Shown: positions 23,742 through 35,700 of the stretch, one piece after another
How the letters are laid out: each line of letters starts with the position of its first letter
Numbering within the stretch: the stretch's first letter is position 1
Assembly (NCBI GenBank): GCA_905221605.1
Contig: CAJNDS010002384.1
Location: 183,501 to 247,500, forward strand
Source: Symbiodinium natans
Lineage: Eukaryota; Sar; Dinophyceae; Suessiales; Symbiodiniaceae
Direction of reading: 5' to 3'
DNA length: 64,000 bases
Notes under the pieces: model-generated
Database searches by the model: none
What the model was told of the DNA's origin: nothing
What the model saw: only the letters and a program-made list of their open reading frames with translations
Made by a program: the position numbers and the translations under genes

Positions 23742-24509
23742 TTTTTTTTTTTGCCACCCGCCTAGCTGACACTGTGGCCACATTGCAGGGACTAGTTCCG
23801 GGAAAGGTGTGCGTTCAGGGAAAAAATGCCTTTAAAGCCGGCATACACATACGAGGAGACGATGGGGATCTCTGACAAACCGAGGAGAGGAACCCAAACC
23901 ACATAAGACCTTCATAGGGACGTAGCTAAAACACCACTCAAACCCCGGCCCAATGGATCCCCATCTCTTCCCAGGAGAAAGATCCCAGGTCTCAAAACCC
24001 CCCAGGGGGTTCCCATCACTTTGGCACATTCGTCTCGAACAGCGAAACACTCCAACACCTTCATTCGACTACAGTCCTAGCTAGACCCCTCTCACCCGAG
24101 GTGTCTCGCCACTCTTACAGGAGACACCGCAAAGGTTTGTCGCTTACACTCCCTCTGCCTGGCCACATCGGCTCTTGTACAGTGGCAGCTCAGGAGCCCA
24201 ACGAAGTGATTTATGCTGCAGAGATATATGTACCACATTCGTATATAATACCTAAAATAAAAAACCAAAGAGCGTGCAAATTCTCAATGCTTCAGAGATA
24301 TTACTTTTATTTACGAGGGAAATCCAGCGAATTTGAAAAACATTGAGAAAAAAGAAGACACAAAAGTAGATTTTAAAATGAGTTTTAAAAATTGCCATAC
24401 CTATAGAATCTGGATCTCGATCGATAATCCTACAAAGCAAAAGATTGATGAAATAGTTGATTTTTATATAAAGTCTGGTGAAAAGTTTGGTGCAAAACTG
24501 CAATCCTAG
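23742..24509. mobile_element. Insert flanked by 38-bp telomeric direct repeats; possible retroposed segment
   Basis: The insert is bounded by near-identical 38-bp direct repeats (23704-23741 and 24510-24547). Read on the minus strand, it ends with 11 A (T run at 23742-23752) immediately before the repeat, as a reverse-transcribed insertion with target-site duplication would. The poly-T-proximal two thirds have ordinary composition. The distal part from about 24190 is strongly AT-rich and holds an 82-codon frame. No reverse transcriptase is encoded, so any mobilisation would have been in trans. Unequal exchange between telomere patches is an alternative origin. Confidence 0.5.
24261..24509 (+). 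CDS. AT-rich, lysine-rich reading frame of foreign composition
   Basis: The frame is open from after a TAA at 24258-24260 to a TAG at 24507-24509, 82 codons; the first in-frame ATG is at 24378 and gives 43 residues. GC over 24241-24480 is about 29 percent by direct count, far below the flanks. The translation has natural protein composition with many Lys, Asp, Ile and Phe (for example IEKKEDTKVDFKM, TYRIWISIDNPTKQ, IVDFYIKSGEKF). It contrasts with every other frame in the window. It looks like a fragment of a gene from an AT-rich source such as an organelle, a bacterium or a virus. I do not recognise the family. It may be a non-expressed relic. Confidence 0.45.
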   Translation, partial: KTKERANSQCFRDITFIYEGNPANLKNIEKKEDTKVDFKMSFKNCHTYRIWISIDNPTKQKIDEIVDFYIKSGEKFGAKLQS

Positions 24510-24547
24510 ACAAATAGGGTTTAGGGTTTAGGGTTCAGGGTTTAGGG
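24510..24547. repeat. Telomere-type direct repeat, right copy (38 bp)
   Basis: Same orientation as the left copy at 23704-23741 and identical except for one base. It abuts the stop codon of the AT-rich frame. Confidence 0.9.
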
Positions 24548-24748
24548 CTACAAGTGGCTACAAGTGGTTAGGAAAGCCGCCGTTCAGCCACGGCTCCACC
24601 CCCCTGCAGGCAGGTGGCAGTCTGTGAGAGACCTTGAAAGAAGATGCTGTCTTCAAGAGAGCTTCAGGCTGATGTGTGCGTGTCCTCGGCTTGGTCGCAT
24701 TGAAGTCAGAACTCAGAACCTGTTTCGCTTCATTTTTGCCGTTTCGAG

Positions 24749-26532
24749 TCACGAAAAAGTGGAAGGCTTCAATTTAGCAGCCCAAGCAGCTGCGCAAACT
24801 TCCTTAAGAAGCTCAATGCGAAGCACCTCAACTGCAGCATTGCTTGAAGTTGTAGCTTGCCCACTGTACGCCACAAGCAAGTTCAAACAAGTATAGCCAG
24901 CACAGTACGCCAGCACCAGGAGCTTGTGAGATGCCGCTAGGAGGCGTCTCCATGTCCCCAAGCTCGTCTTGGATGCTGTACAGCAAAGCCAGGCCCACTT
25001 GGACAATGATACGCCACCCAGCGACCAGAAACCCTCAGCTGTCGTCACGTTGAAAACATTGACGCTCTATCGACACACCGTATGGTTGCCATTCCTTTCA
25101 GAACTCGCCACACCATATCCCCAGGATTTTCTCACGCTGATCAATGATGCTGACTTGAAGGGCGTTCCAACCCTCTGGTATGCCGGCCAAATAGGAGAGA
25201 GCAGTGTGCCTGTCCTCAACCTGCGAACCACACTCGCCCCTTCCCAGGTTTCACGCCATCAAGGGCAGCTGGCATACCCAAGCGCCATCTCTGAATGTAC
25301 GGGGCTTCACTTCCGAAACACACAACGAATCCGACTCACTGAGCATCATCAGGCCCTTCCACGAAAACAAGCAAGTGCCATTTGTCTTGACTGGCATCGG
25401 TATCCGAGGCTGTGCATCTCTATGAAACAAGGACCAGAGGAATCGCGCGGGGGACAAAAGAACGAGTGAGAATGGTTCAGGCAGGCCACTGTCCCAAATC
25501 CGGCGCACCACCTTCTGAGGCAAGTCACTGGCGAAGAGAGAGAGGAACCTGCGCTTCGGAGGCACAAGTGGGAGCTTTGAAGGCTCACGGCTCCCAGTCG
25601 CCTTGCTGCTCGTTTGCTGAGGCCCTGGCCACTGGATGGCATAGTACTCGGAGTTGACACCGTGTTTCGTTAGGGCAGCGTGCACCTTGGGCAGAAAGCC
25701 CTCCACGATGCGATCAAACTGCCAGATGATGACCTGTAGTTGCAGTGCATGGACTGCTCGGCAACGCTCGACGTGGATATCTTTGCTCTATCATTGCTGG
25801 GGTTACGATCCCGATCAGAGATGATGCCTGAACTTCTCATCCCCACATGTACGGTCGAATCACAGTCTCGCAAAATCAATCAAGTTGCCCCAAGCTTTGG
25901 GAACTTCGGCCGGTACAGATCCTTAGAATGCAAGCATTACCAGGATTGGGCAGGCAAGAGAAGAAACAAACACCACCTAATTTCAAGCTGAGTGTCCACT
26001 AGAGAATGCCGGAGCAGCAATGCCAAACAACAGTTGAATACCAACGTTTCATCGTCTGGAAAAACCTGCCACATTGCGCCACAGCTCTCAAACTTTGCAT
26101 GGGGCACATGGCCGCAGAATTCCAGTAGTTCAAATGCAGCACAGCTCATGACAATTCTTCATCTGGCGGCTTACCCCAATCAGGGTTGCCACGATGAAGT
26201 TGAGGCTTTGGCCTCAGCATCATGAAGAGACTGAATTGAGGTCTGTAGTGCCGCGACCCATCGTTCCCCACACTGCCATGTTACGCCCCTGCTAGGAACA
26301 CAGCGGCTGCGCATGCTGCTGCTACAAGGTAGCGCTGCTACCAGTGCGAAGAGGGATGGGCACGAGCTGTCGGAGGAGGGTCGAGGGCAGCAAGTTTGAC
26401 AACGTCGTCAACATACTGCGATGCCGAGCACCATGATCAGTAGCCGATGCCCTAGTGAGGAGACGGATGCGTGCGGTAAGCAAACGGCAGTAGCCGACAT
26501 CCTCCATGCGGATGGCCAAAGCCCTGAGCAAC
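24749..26532 (-). CDS. TBC-domain protein (probable Rab GTPase-activating protein), partial exon set
   Basis: Four exons of the TBC domain are recognisable. They are 26532-26486 (LLRALAIRMEDVGYC), about 26210-26176 (SLNFIVATLIG), 25733-25630 (VIIWQFDRIVEGFLPKVHAA, then GVNSEYYAIQW) and 25548 to about 25487 (FLSLFASDLPQKVVRRIWD). Together they match the order GYCQ-x-(L/M)NF ... hydrophobic ... (Y)-x2-QWF-L-x-L(F) ... RIWD of the family. The 81-nt intron 25629-25549 (GC donor, AG|G acceptor) splits the Trp codon of QWF. The IxxDxxR arginine-finger exon of catalytic TBC domains was not found and must lie upstream, so activity cannot be judged. A C-terminal exon near 24850-24749 (Leu/Ala-rich, ending PSTFS) is tentative. 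Expected role: switching off a Rab in membrane traffic. Confidence 0.75.
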
Positions 26533-26859
26533 CTGCATGATTTGTGCCAGCTGCGAAGTCGTAACGTCCACAATCTCACGTCGTGCCACAGGTCTCCTGC
26601 CTGAAGAGTGCTTGCTGACCCTTCCCCTGGCGCTCACGGAAGAGCTCCTCTTGCGGGAGGGTGCGATGCACATCGCGCCTGCAAAGCTGGATGGTGGGCG
26701 GGCATGCCCTGAATCTGACTGTGACACACTGCACGCAGCAGGACATGCCCTGAACCTGATTGCCGAGTCAAACTGGGATGTCTGGTTGCAAAGCTTCTCC
26801 TTACAGGCCCAAGAGATGCGGAGTTCCAGGCAGTCAGACTTCTCGACTGCCGAAGAGCT

Positions 26860-29090
26860 CAATGCTCACATGCCCTTCCCATGCCTGAACAACAAACTGA
26901 TGCGACAAGGCTCGTAGTCATCCTGGGGGGTCCCAGCTCGCTGCTGGAGTTTGATCCCACCCAGAAGCAGCTCCTCGAGCATTGTATGATTATGTGAGTA
27001 TGTGGACGGAACTCAGCTGCTTTTTTCTTGCCCAGAACCCCTGGCCCAAAGCTATCCCCACAGAATGCCACAGACCTTCCCCGCAGTGCCCACCACGAGA
27101 GAATCTCGGAAAGGATCCTTGGAGTACCCCACAGAGTACTCATGAACCCCTGGCCCAGCCAGCATTCATGCTTCACCCCCGCAGAAGATGCCCAAGTGCC
27201 GTCTCTCATTTTTCCGTACCCTTGGCGCAGAGTGCCCCCACACATCCACTGTTGCCTTGTCTCCCACCCATAGTGCTGACCATCCAAGTTTTAGGTTGGG
27301 GGCTTTCGAAGCGAATATGTGAGTGTGCGTTCGAGCCTGAGCACTATGTCGATGGAGTATGCGGACGCAAAATATCTCTGTCCTTCCAAGCCTGCCCCCG
27401 ATGTTCGCCTAGGTCTTCGGACCACAATGCCTGGAGGCCACGGCTGTCACTCCTTTGCATTCTGTCTGAGCCCTGCTTGAGCTCCAACCTCCATGATTGG
27501 CTGGGAGATGCCACCAGGCCTGGGCATTTACGAGGATGCTGTGGTAGAGATCACCCACCCAACTCGAAGAAGTCCAGGTCCCCAGCGGCTCATCGCAAGA
27601 ATCGCGCCCTGAGGAGGCTGCCAGCCTCGACCGCTACACCGGCTGAAGCTGTGCACTTCACAGCTGATGGGCCCATCGCAAGTTGCAACATTGGACATCA
27701 GTACAAACTGGATGAGTGGAGCTGGGGCCTTCTCCACCATGAGCATACGGTTCGGCAGCGACGTACCTCAACTGTCCATGCCATGCCACAGCACATGCAA
27801 ACTATACCAAGCCCGGCCATGCGGACGAAGACAAGGATGTGACACTGCGGATGGTCACTTCTCAACTTAACTCCTACAGTACCGACCCCGGCTCTCAACT
27901 TTAGAGCGATTGCATGCAACGCATATCCGATGGCATACGATTGCAGCCCTCGTTCGCGGCAGGTACCTCGGGGAAGGTCAGGTTGTCCCGGAGCTCGGAG
28001 AAGAGCCGTGACCACTGCTCCCGACCTGCAGGAATCTTGCGAGAGTTGGCTTCGGCCACTTTGGCCTCAGACGGACGAAATACAGCGCAACCGCAAGCGC
28101 CCACCATGACCTTCCAGTTCCTCGTCCGCCACATCATCCCCATCCATCGGCAAGAATCCTTCGGTGTCCTTTGAAATGCCTACGGGCCGTGTCAGTGTAT
28201 CTCTGACTGGTGACTGGACCCTGACTCAACTTGATATGCTGGCATACGCTCGTGACAACTTGGGTTGACCTGTAAGTAAGCTGTCACCACGACGTTGTGG
28301 CATCGAGGGCAGGCTCAACAAATGCAGAAGTTCTCTGTGGAAGTCTTGAGCCCCCTTTAGCGCCGACTTCCGCAGAGCAGGGTTGACATGAGTGGTGATG
28401 CACTTGCAAGTGGCATGTTCGAACACGAAGGGCGTGGCCATGACAGGCATTAACACGACTTGCCTCTTGATGCCAGATGTTCGGCGCATCCTTCGGGATG
28501 GGCATGCACTGCTCCGATAGAAACTTGTGCTGACATATGTCCTGAAGGTTTGCAGGAAGAGTATACGCTTTGCAGCATGACATGAAGAAGCGGCCTGGCT
28601 GCCGTACAACATCGACCTCAGCTGCCATGTGCTGAAAGTACTGCGCCATCAGCGTGAAGTCTGTGATGGTGAGCAAGGCATCTGCTTAGTTTCTGACGCC
28701 GCAGAACTCTCAGCCCAAACAAGGGGCTCAGGGGCTGAGCTCCTGCGAAGCGCTCGCAGCATCTCGCAGTGTGCTCACGACGTCAGGAAGGCGTGGCTCC
28801 TCCAAATCGGGCTTCTGGGGTTTGGATCGAAGTCCCTGGAAAGGCGCCATGGCCGCTCCGCGGCCCCACCTGGCACTAGCCCGGTAGCAGAAAAGACTGA
28901 AGGAACAGTGGGGAAACATGTGTAGAAGCCCCAAGCGGTCTCATGTCTTCGCTACAAGCACAACATAGTGCGACTCCCTTGTGTTGGCAGCGCTTGATGT
29001 TTTGTTCCCGTAAGCCTCTCCGGCACATGACACCGATTCCCTTGCATCACCACCAGTTCGCTGGACAGTTTCACCCAGTTTCACCCAGCA
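26860..29090 (-). other. Possible upstream exons, unassigned
   Basis: Minus-strand pieces with protein-like composition occur near 28130-27940 (containing NSRKIPAGREQWSRLFSELR), 28676-28290 (containing DVVRQPGRFFMSCCKAY and MATPFVFEHATCKC) and 28870-28740 (Pro/Ser-rich). They could be N-terminal exons of the TBC gene or a separate gene. Splice connections were not resolved. The long plus-strand frame at 26982-27842 has poor composition and is probably accidental. Confidence 0.3.
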
Positions 29091-29097
29091 GCAATCT

Positions 29098-31100
29098 TCA
29101 GATGAACTCCATGCCCTCGAATTTCATCTCGCCGACGTCCTCGAAGATGGGCTCCAAGAGCATGCGACCGCTAAGGTCGAATACGCACAACTTGGTTGCT
29201 GTGCGCTTTCCAACCTCGAGCACCTTTAGGGCTGCAAAGGTGTCGTTCGTTCCTGGCACTTTGCGAACTGCCGCAAAGCCCCACTCTGGCTCCAGCGGTC
29301 CAAGGCGGAGTGTCTCGACTTCTGAAAAGTCCTCGTTTGCAAGAAACACCAAGTTGGTACCTCGTGTTTCATCTGCGGTCGGTGAGTAAGCCTTCTGGCT
29401 CATCTTGCGTGGCAGCACAATCCATCGAGACAGTTCAGAGTCCCAAATGATGGCCTCATGCCACAGGTAACCTGGGAGCTTAGCATCTACAACTGCACGT
29501 AAGGACTCGAAATTCTGTCGCCAGTCCAGGCTCTGAACATGCCAACTCGCATCGATTCGCTTCACCCACTGAGCGTCACGATGTACTACAGAACCATCAT
29601 CGTCTGTCCACTCGCGTCCCATGCTGCCAACGAACAGGAACCCATCCTGTCGCACACCCCGGCGAAGTCCCCCTTATCGCTGTGCTACGTTGGGCTACGT
29701 TATGTTACTTAGCAGAAACTTTAGCATGTTGGCTGAGGTCTGCGAAGCTGGCAAAGTATGCATGAGCAGGTCCTTCACGGTGGCCCACTCAGCTTTGAAA
29801 GGTTTCATAGACCTGCCATTTCCATCAGCCAGCGCTAGCCTTTGAAATGCCTGACCCTCCTCAGGATCGACTTCGAAGACAAGGCCGGTGATATCACCTC
29901 GGCGATCTGCGCGCGTCGTGCATCCGACATGCCTTCTTTTCGCCAATAAGCTAGAAGATGATAGACGTGGGATCCCTCTCGCTCCTGGACATCGACCATT
30001 CGGCTTGGCTTCATATTATACCGGGCAGCACATGGCCAGGAGGTGACCCTGGAAGCGGATCAGCTCGCTCAGCTCCATACCTTGATGGAATCACAAATCA
30101 ACTCGAGTGGCCGAGGAGTCATTGTGAACAATGGAAGCACTCTGTCACCATGTCACTACCACTTTCTGCCAGCACCCATGACACCTGTTCACTTGATCCG
30201 TTATCCGATATCTGCTTGGACAAGGTGCTGCGGTTCTTGAAGGCTAGGCTGCTCTCGAGTTTGCTTGTGTGAAGCCACTCGAGATGGTAGCGGCCGGTTT
30301 CCGGAATCATGCTGAGCTTGCCTGATCTAAGGCATCAGGGCGCACAAGCTGCCGGAGCCTATAGCCGTCGCCACGGTTTTTTACTGGGCCAGCAAGCGTT
30401 CATGATTCGGTAGAGACCGCTTTAGGATATTTTACCAAAAAAAGCAACCAGAGAATTAACGCAATGATCGAAACTTGGCATAGACAGCAAACGAAAAGCG
30501 CTCTCCTGGTTCTGCTTCATATTTTCCTCGCTCGCTTCATCTCACTTGCAAAAGCCCGGGAATGAGGGGACCCGTATGATAGGTATGTCGTAGGAGTTTG
30601 TCGGGTTTGCACAGGGCCATGTGGTGTCCGAAAAAATAGTTGAAATCATGTCCGAACCAAGCCGAATCAAGCCAACCACTAGCGTTTGGCTGTCTTTGGA
30701 TTTGTGCCGTCAGTTCGGTTTGCCACTCCAACATGAACTTGAACGGGAGCTAGGTAGATTGCGAGCACACGTCATAACATACATGTTGCAGATTGCAGTG
30801 TTCCCACCGTTGGGATTCAGTCTGCGTTTCTTCGCTGCTGGCAGTGGCGTAAAGTCAATGATGACGAACGGGCAATCGACAGAGAGTCGACAACAGGTGT
30901 TGGAAAGCTCATCCAGGCCCGCTAGTTTCAGTGCTACGTGGCCGCGAGTCGTCTGGAAGCTTACAATTCGTCTGTGACGTACCATGACGTGCCCCTCTCG
31001 TGTTGATACGCCTCTTCGAAACCAGGCGTGCCATCTGAGCTTGCTGGGATCGCGCGAAGCCTTGTCCAAGTCGGTGATGAGCGCGAACTGATGCCTGAGC
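29098..31100 (-). CDS. Calcium-dependent apyrase (CANT1 family nucleoside diphosphatase)
   Basis: Several exons read through the whole apyrase domain. About 31090-31015 carries FALITDLDKASRD; about 30980-30900 a strand segment ending LAGLDELSN; about 30085-30035 GMELSELIRFQGHL; about 29910-29773 ITGLVFEV ... PFKAEWATVK; and 29646-29098 GFLFVGSMGREW ... PGYLWHEAIIWD ... WIVLPRKMSQ ... KFEGMEFI and the stop. The order and motifs (SDLD, MELS, KAEW, GKEW, GYL-x-HE, LPRR, EGIEF) are those of the family, whose five-bladed propeller binds calcium and hydrolyses UDP, GDP and similar nucleotides in the ER/Golgi or outside the cell. The junction 29773/29646 uses a GA donor and restores the expected length. 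A leader or anchor exon upstream was not found. The Ser after His-Glu in animal enzymes is Ala here. Confidence 0.88.
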
Positions 31101-31326
31101 AACCACCCCCAGACTTCGCCAGAGTCTTTTGCTCTAAAGCGGCGGCACTCCCAAGAACCAGCGAAGACTTGCTTTCAAGCTGCTCCAGTGCTGCGATAGA
31201 CGTTTCACGAAGCCCGTCTCCGCGTGAAGGATCCTTAAGTCCACACACCACACGCCAAGCGACTTTTGCTTCTGCAGGTTATCAGTTAGGTCAGGTCGAC
31301 TACACGACCACCTCTTTTCACTTATA

Positions 31327-31347
31327 ACGATACCTTATCGGTATCGT
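31327..31347. repeat. Short perfect inverted repeat
   Basis: Eight-base arms ACGATACC and GGTATCGT separated by TTATC can form a hairpin. It lies about 240 bp upstream of the first recognised apyrase exon and overlaps no coding sequence. It may be chance. Confidence 0.4.
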
Positions 31348-32782
31348 GCACTGCCTCCCCTGGCATGAAAGGCCCGAGGCCCTTCACTGGCATTGCTGCA
31401 TTGCTCAGTATTTTAGTATGCTTCCGTGCTTCCTGACAATCGCCGGAGCAAACATCCTCGGGAAGCTCGCTCGCACGGCATGCCAGGAGTGCCAAAAACG
31501 CTGCTCGACAGGAGACCATGGCCTCACTGTTAAAGGCACAGCTTCACCTAGGCTTGCAGCAGTGGGCTCGGCTCGTTCTGAACTCATGTTGTCCATCGCG
31601 GGCTTCTGCAAACTACAGTACGAATGGCATGTCAGCCTGCTCTGCATATGTTCCGACTGCGATCATGCGTGTGGATATGGTCTATCGCAGCTGCAGGTGG
31701 AAGCGGCAGGGGCCATGTCAGTGGTGCAGCACGAATGCACTAGGACGCTGTGCTCGTACCATCTTGACGCGTCACTGCAAGAGCAGGAATCCTGTCGCAA
31801 CACGTGTTTGAGAGGGAGAGGAAAAGGTGCCTCAAGGTGTGCTAGCGCAGCTAAAGATCGGCCACAACAGCTGATGCCTGTGTCCATACAATGTTACATC
31901 CTTCACCCGCTTCTTCACTCTCACTTTGGACGCGCGCATTGTGAGCCCTGGAATCCATAATTATGGGGCAGTGACTGCCAAAAACATCAGCCAAGTCAAG
32001 CCAGAAAGGCCACACTGCATCTTGACAGCCACCCCGCTCGCGGGAAAAGGCGACGCGTTGGGCGACTCGCTGGAGCCTAGCAGCCATGCAACACTCACGT
32101 GGACATTGGCCTTCTTTTCGATCGAGCGTCGCAACTGAACATCCCCAACCGGCAGTTGGGAGCAACATTGCGGTAAGAGTGTGCAAGAGTGTGTAAGCTT
32201 CCGGCTGCGGCATTGTTGCGCCTGCACGCAAGTAGCACAGTCATCCGCAGCACGTGCCACAGCACACCGCTTCAAGCACATTACGACAGGCTTGAGTTCT
32301 GCTACCCTTTGCTCTCGTAGATGCTCTCGTGCTCTAAGGAGCCCCGAGCCCCCCGACCTGCATTCCTGCTGCAGAAATAAGCCGGCTGCTGCAACCAGAC
32401 CTGAGCAGCGCACATTGCCAAGGCAGGACTATGAAGGTCGCATTACATGCATATTAATCTCGTGCGGAACTGTTTGTTTGTCTGAGGCTCTGCTTTCCTG
32501 AAACTCTTGGACTGAGACGGGAAGTGCGGAGCTCACCAGCTGCTGTAGAGAGACTACGTGGAAACGACACTGCGTGAACCAGCCATGTCACCCGCAGCCA
32601 AACGCCGCGTCAGCAGACATGTGCAGGTTCGGGAAAACGTTCTCACGCTCCGAGCCGGACAGTGACTTGAAAAGACGATATTGAGATTAAATACATTCTG
32701 AGGATATAGATGCCGTCCTGACTGCAGGATTCCTACTTCTTGGTGTGCAATCCGGATCAGATCGGTCCCTTCCCTAAGCCTC
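31348..32782. other. Intergenic stretch between apyrase and thioesterase genes
   Basis: Overlapping short frames on both strands (for example 31346-31960 plus and 31961-32413 minus) are Cys- and His-rich without motif spacing and are judged accidental. No gene is recognised. Confidence 0.35.
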
Positions 32783-35700
32783 TCAAACCATGATGGATGA
32801 GCCACTGGTCACAAAGTACCGCTTGACCTGAGATTGTGCTACCACGTGGCTTGCGGCAAAAGGCAGGTTGCATGCAGGTGGACATCCTGACATGGACGTG
32901 AGGTGCATTCTTTGCCTGCTGGCCGCAAAACTAAGCGACCCAACCATGTCAACCAAGAAGTCCGTCTTGAAGCGCAGATGGTTGCCTGTTGAACCCACTG
33001 TACGGCATGACACAAGTTAAACTGCTACTGCTAACAGCCACGAGCCTGGGGTCGAGAAGAAATCAATCTTCTTCTCCTGACAAGAGAAGATGTTTAAGCA
33101 GCAAAGCAGCGCTTTAAAAGAACTCTGCAGATGCCCACTGCCATCACAACTGACAAGAGGCCAAAGAGGCCAGTCTCCTGGTCCAAGCTCTTGAGGCCAA
33201 ACCAATCTTCGGTGTACCACGGGGCGTCGTGCATGTCCACCAAGGTCTTGCACGGGATCAGGGACTGCACGTGACCGCGCAAGCAGGCACGGCGGAGTAA
33301 GCATGTTCATGATGCCAGGCAACTGCACCCTACAGCAATCATGCAACCTACAGCCTAAGCCGTGCCCAGGACACACGGCGTCCGCATCAAAGGGATGCCT
33401 CCCGTGAGCCGTCTTTGAAGTAGCCGAAGTGCTCGCCTCAACCCAAACAACTCCAAACCACTGCTACCTGGCTGGCTACCTACGACTTTCCTGCCAGTGC
33501 TTGCCATGGAGCTCTCTTTTGGGTGGACCTGGCGTAGACGAGGAGGTTTCTTCCACAAGGGCTCTGCAACTCAGCGAACTGCCAGTGCAACTTTTGAGCT
33601 AAACTTGAGCCAGACTTGCCATGGTATCATCCTTCGCCATTACCAGCACCAGTTTCTCCAAGGACTTGAAATTCTCCTTGTACGTAGCATTCTCCTGGCG
33701 CTGTGCTTGCACTCCTTGTCACTGCTGACCTCTTGTGGCCTAACATTCGAAACACCCGTGCAAGTCTCACAGTAAAGGAAAGGGCTTCGCTCAGTTCGCT
33801 CAGTCCTGGCCCTTGACCTGCGCCCGACAGCAAGACTTTTAGAAGGAATGCAAGGAGCGCAATGCAGCTGTCCAATGCCAGGCGGACTGCAAGCGGGGGA
33901 TATAAACAACAAAGGGTCCGGCGCATTCGGCTAAGCCATGAGCATGTTTCGGTGGGCACAATTTTTGGACTCTCGTTGCAGCTGGCGGCCCCCCCTGCCC
34001 CAGATGAGGGCCACCCGTCAAGCAAAGTGCATCATTGAAGGAAGGGAACACGTAGTGAGCTTGATGCGGGCTAGAGGGTGTGCCACGGCGAGAACTTGCC
34101 TCTGACCCTCACGTGCTTCTCATCTTATGCATTTCGCTCACGTGAGCTCCAGAGTCTGTTTATGTCTGTCTAGTGCACGGCGCCTCATTGTTGATGTAGG
34201 GCAAGAAGTGGGCGCTGGACCTGTATTCGCCAAGGTTTGCCGCATCGCGGTAGTAGTTCGCTTGGGCCAAGTGGTTCTGCACCTGTGGCTGCCACGCAGT
34301 TGATGCCAATCCGCCGAGGCTCCGGGCCGCAGGTGTCTGGGTAGCACAAAGCAGGCGCCCCACCTCTCATCCCCTCCCCACCGGTTTGCACCCCTTTACA
34401 TTGCACTTTTTGGCCTAAAATCCCCGTAGCCGACAAGTGTCCGGGAGCAGACGGTGCATCAGGACCGGGGGCATTTCAGAGGCCCCCCCGCCCCACCCCC
34501 TCCCCATCCTCTTGTCTCGTTGCGGAAGCTCAGGCCGAGGCGGGTCGCGTAGCGTTCAAATTAGCTGTAAGGGCTCATGTCACCATGAAGGACAGGTCTA
34601 TGGAGCCGTTCTAGACTCGGGCCTCCTTCCAAGGGAGTTTGTATCATCTAATCACCCAATCCGATATTCTACGTTTTCAGCAGGACCTTAGACAGGAATC
34701 CTAATCAAGAGCAACCCTCGCACCAGCACACGGCATTTTCCCCCCAGCAGGATTCGCAGTACCCGGGCCGAATCCGCCAGGAGGTGGCAACCCAGACGCC
34801 CTCCGCGCTGGTGTTGGCTTCTTAGCCGTCTTAGCGAGCCTCCGCGTGCCACTCTCTACTCGCAGTTCAAAGGCAGGAAACCGCAAATAGGACCAGGACA
34901 AACACGCATACTAGTGCCTTCTGACTGAAAGTCAGCACAGCAAGTATCCAGCTGCATGCAGAGTTGGCAACTAAAATTAAAAGCAGCTCCGAGCAAGAGC
35001 TTTCTGCAGCCGAGCTATGGCCTGTTTCATAGCCTGTGCCAGAACGAATTGTAGACCATAGCAAGGCTGATGATGGCTGATGTTTGGACACCGAGCTCCA
35101 CACTTCAAATGAGACGATCCGCTGAATGCGCGTAAGTCTGCGCCCCACCACAGCAAACTAGGTAACGAAAGCGGACCTGCACGTGGGGGGGGACCAGGCT
35201 ACACCCGGCACATGCAAACTCCCGATGCGCTTTTTCAAAGTGTTCCAGCGGACTGCGATAATGTACAGACTGTTCGGAGCTGTTGGGCTCATGCGCCGAT
35301 GCGCGGCTCGTTTTGTCTGTTCCACGAGCCAGGGCAGACCTGTAGAGAATGCCCGTTGCGCTAAAAAATCCTTTAAGACTGGAGATGCAAGTCTTAGTGG
35401 TGGTTGTTGAGATCACATCACGTCAAGGAACAAACGTAGCCTCCCATTCAAGCTCTCCATTCTCAAAGTTGCTCAAGAAAAAGGTTATGGTCCAGTAGAG
35501 GCCAAGTACAAATGAACTCGCTTCCGGAGCATTGGCCCAGATTGTGGCATTTGATGTCGGAGCATCTAAGCTTCAAGACCTATTGATCATACGTACGGGC
35601 GCTTTCTTGTTGACAGTGTTGGCATCGTCTTGCTTTGCTCAACTAGGTGTTCCATACTGCTGGAAGTCGACTTCAAGCGTGCTGCAACTGTACAGTGGCG

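Noticed and set aside
26982-27842. Plus-strand frame of 286 codons
   Set aside because: Pro, His, Arg and Cys rich with no motif, next to TBC-gene exons on the other strand; probably intron or intergenic sequence read in an open frame.
34410-34436. Possible spliced-leader relic (CCCCGTAGCCG near a TTGGC segment)
   Set aside because: Shares only the CCGTAGCC part with the dinoflagellate spliced leader and lacks the ATTTTGGCTCAAG end.
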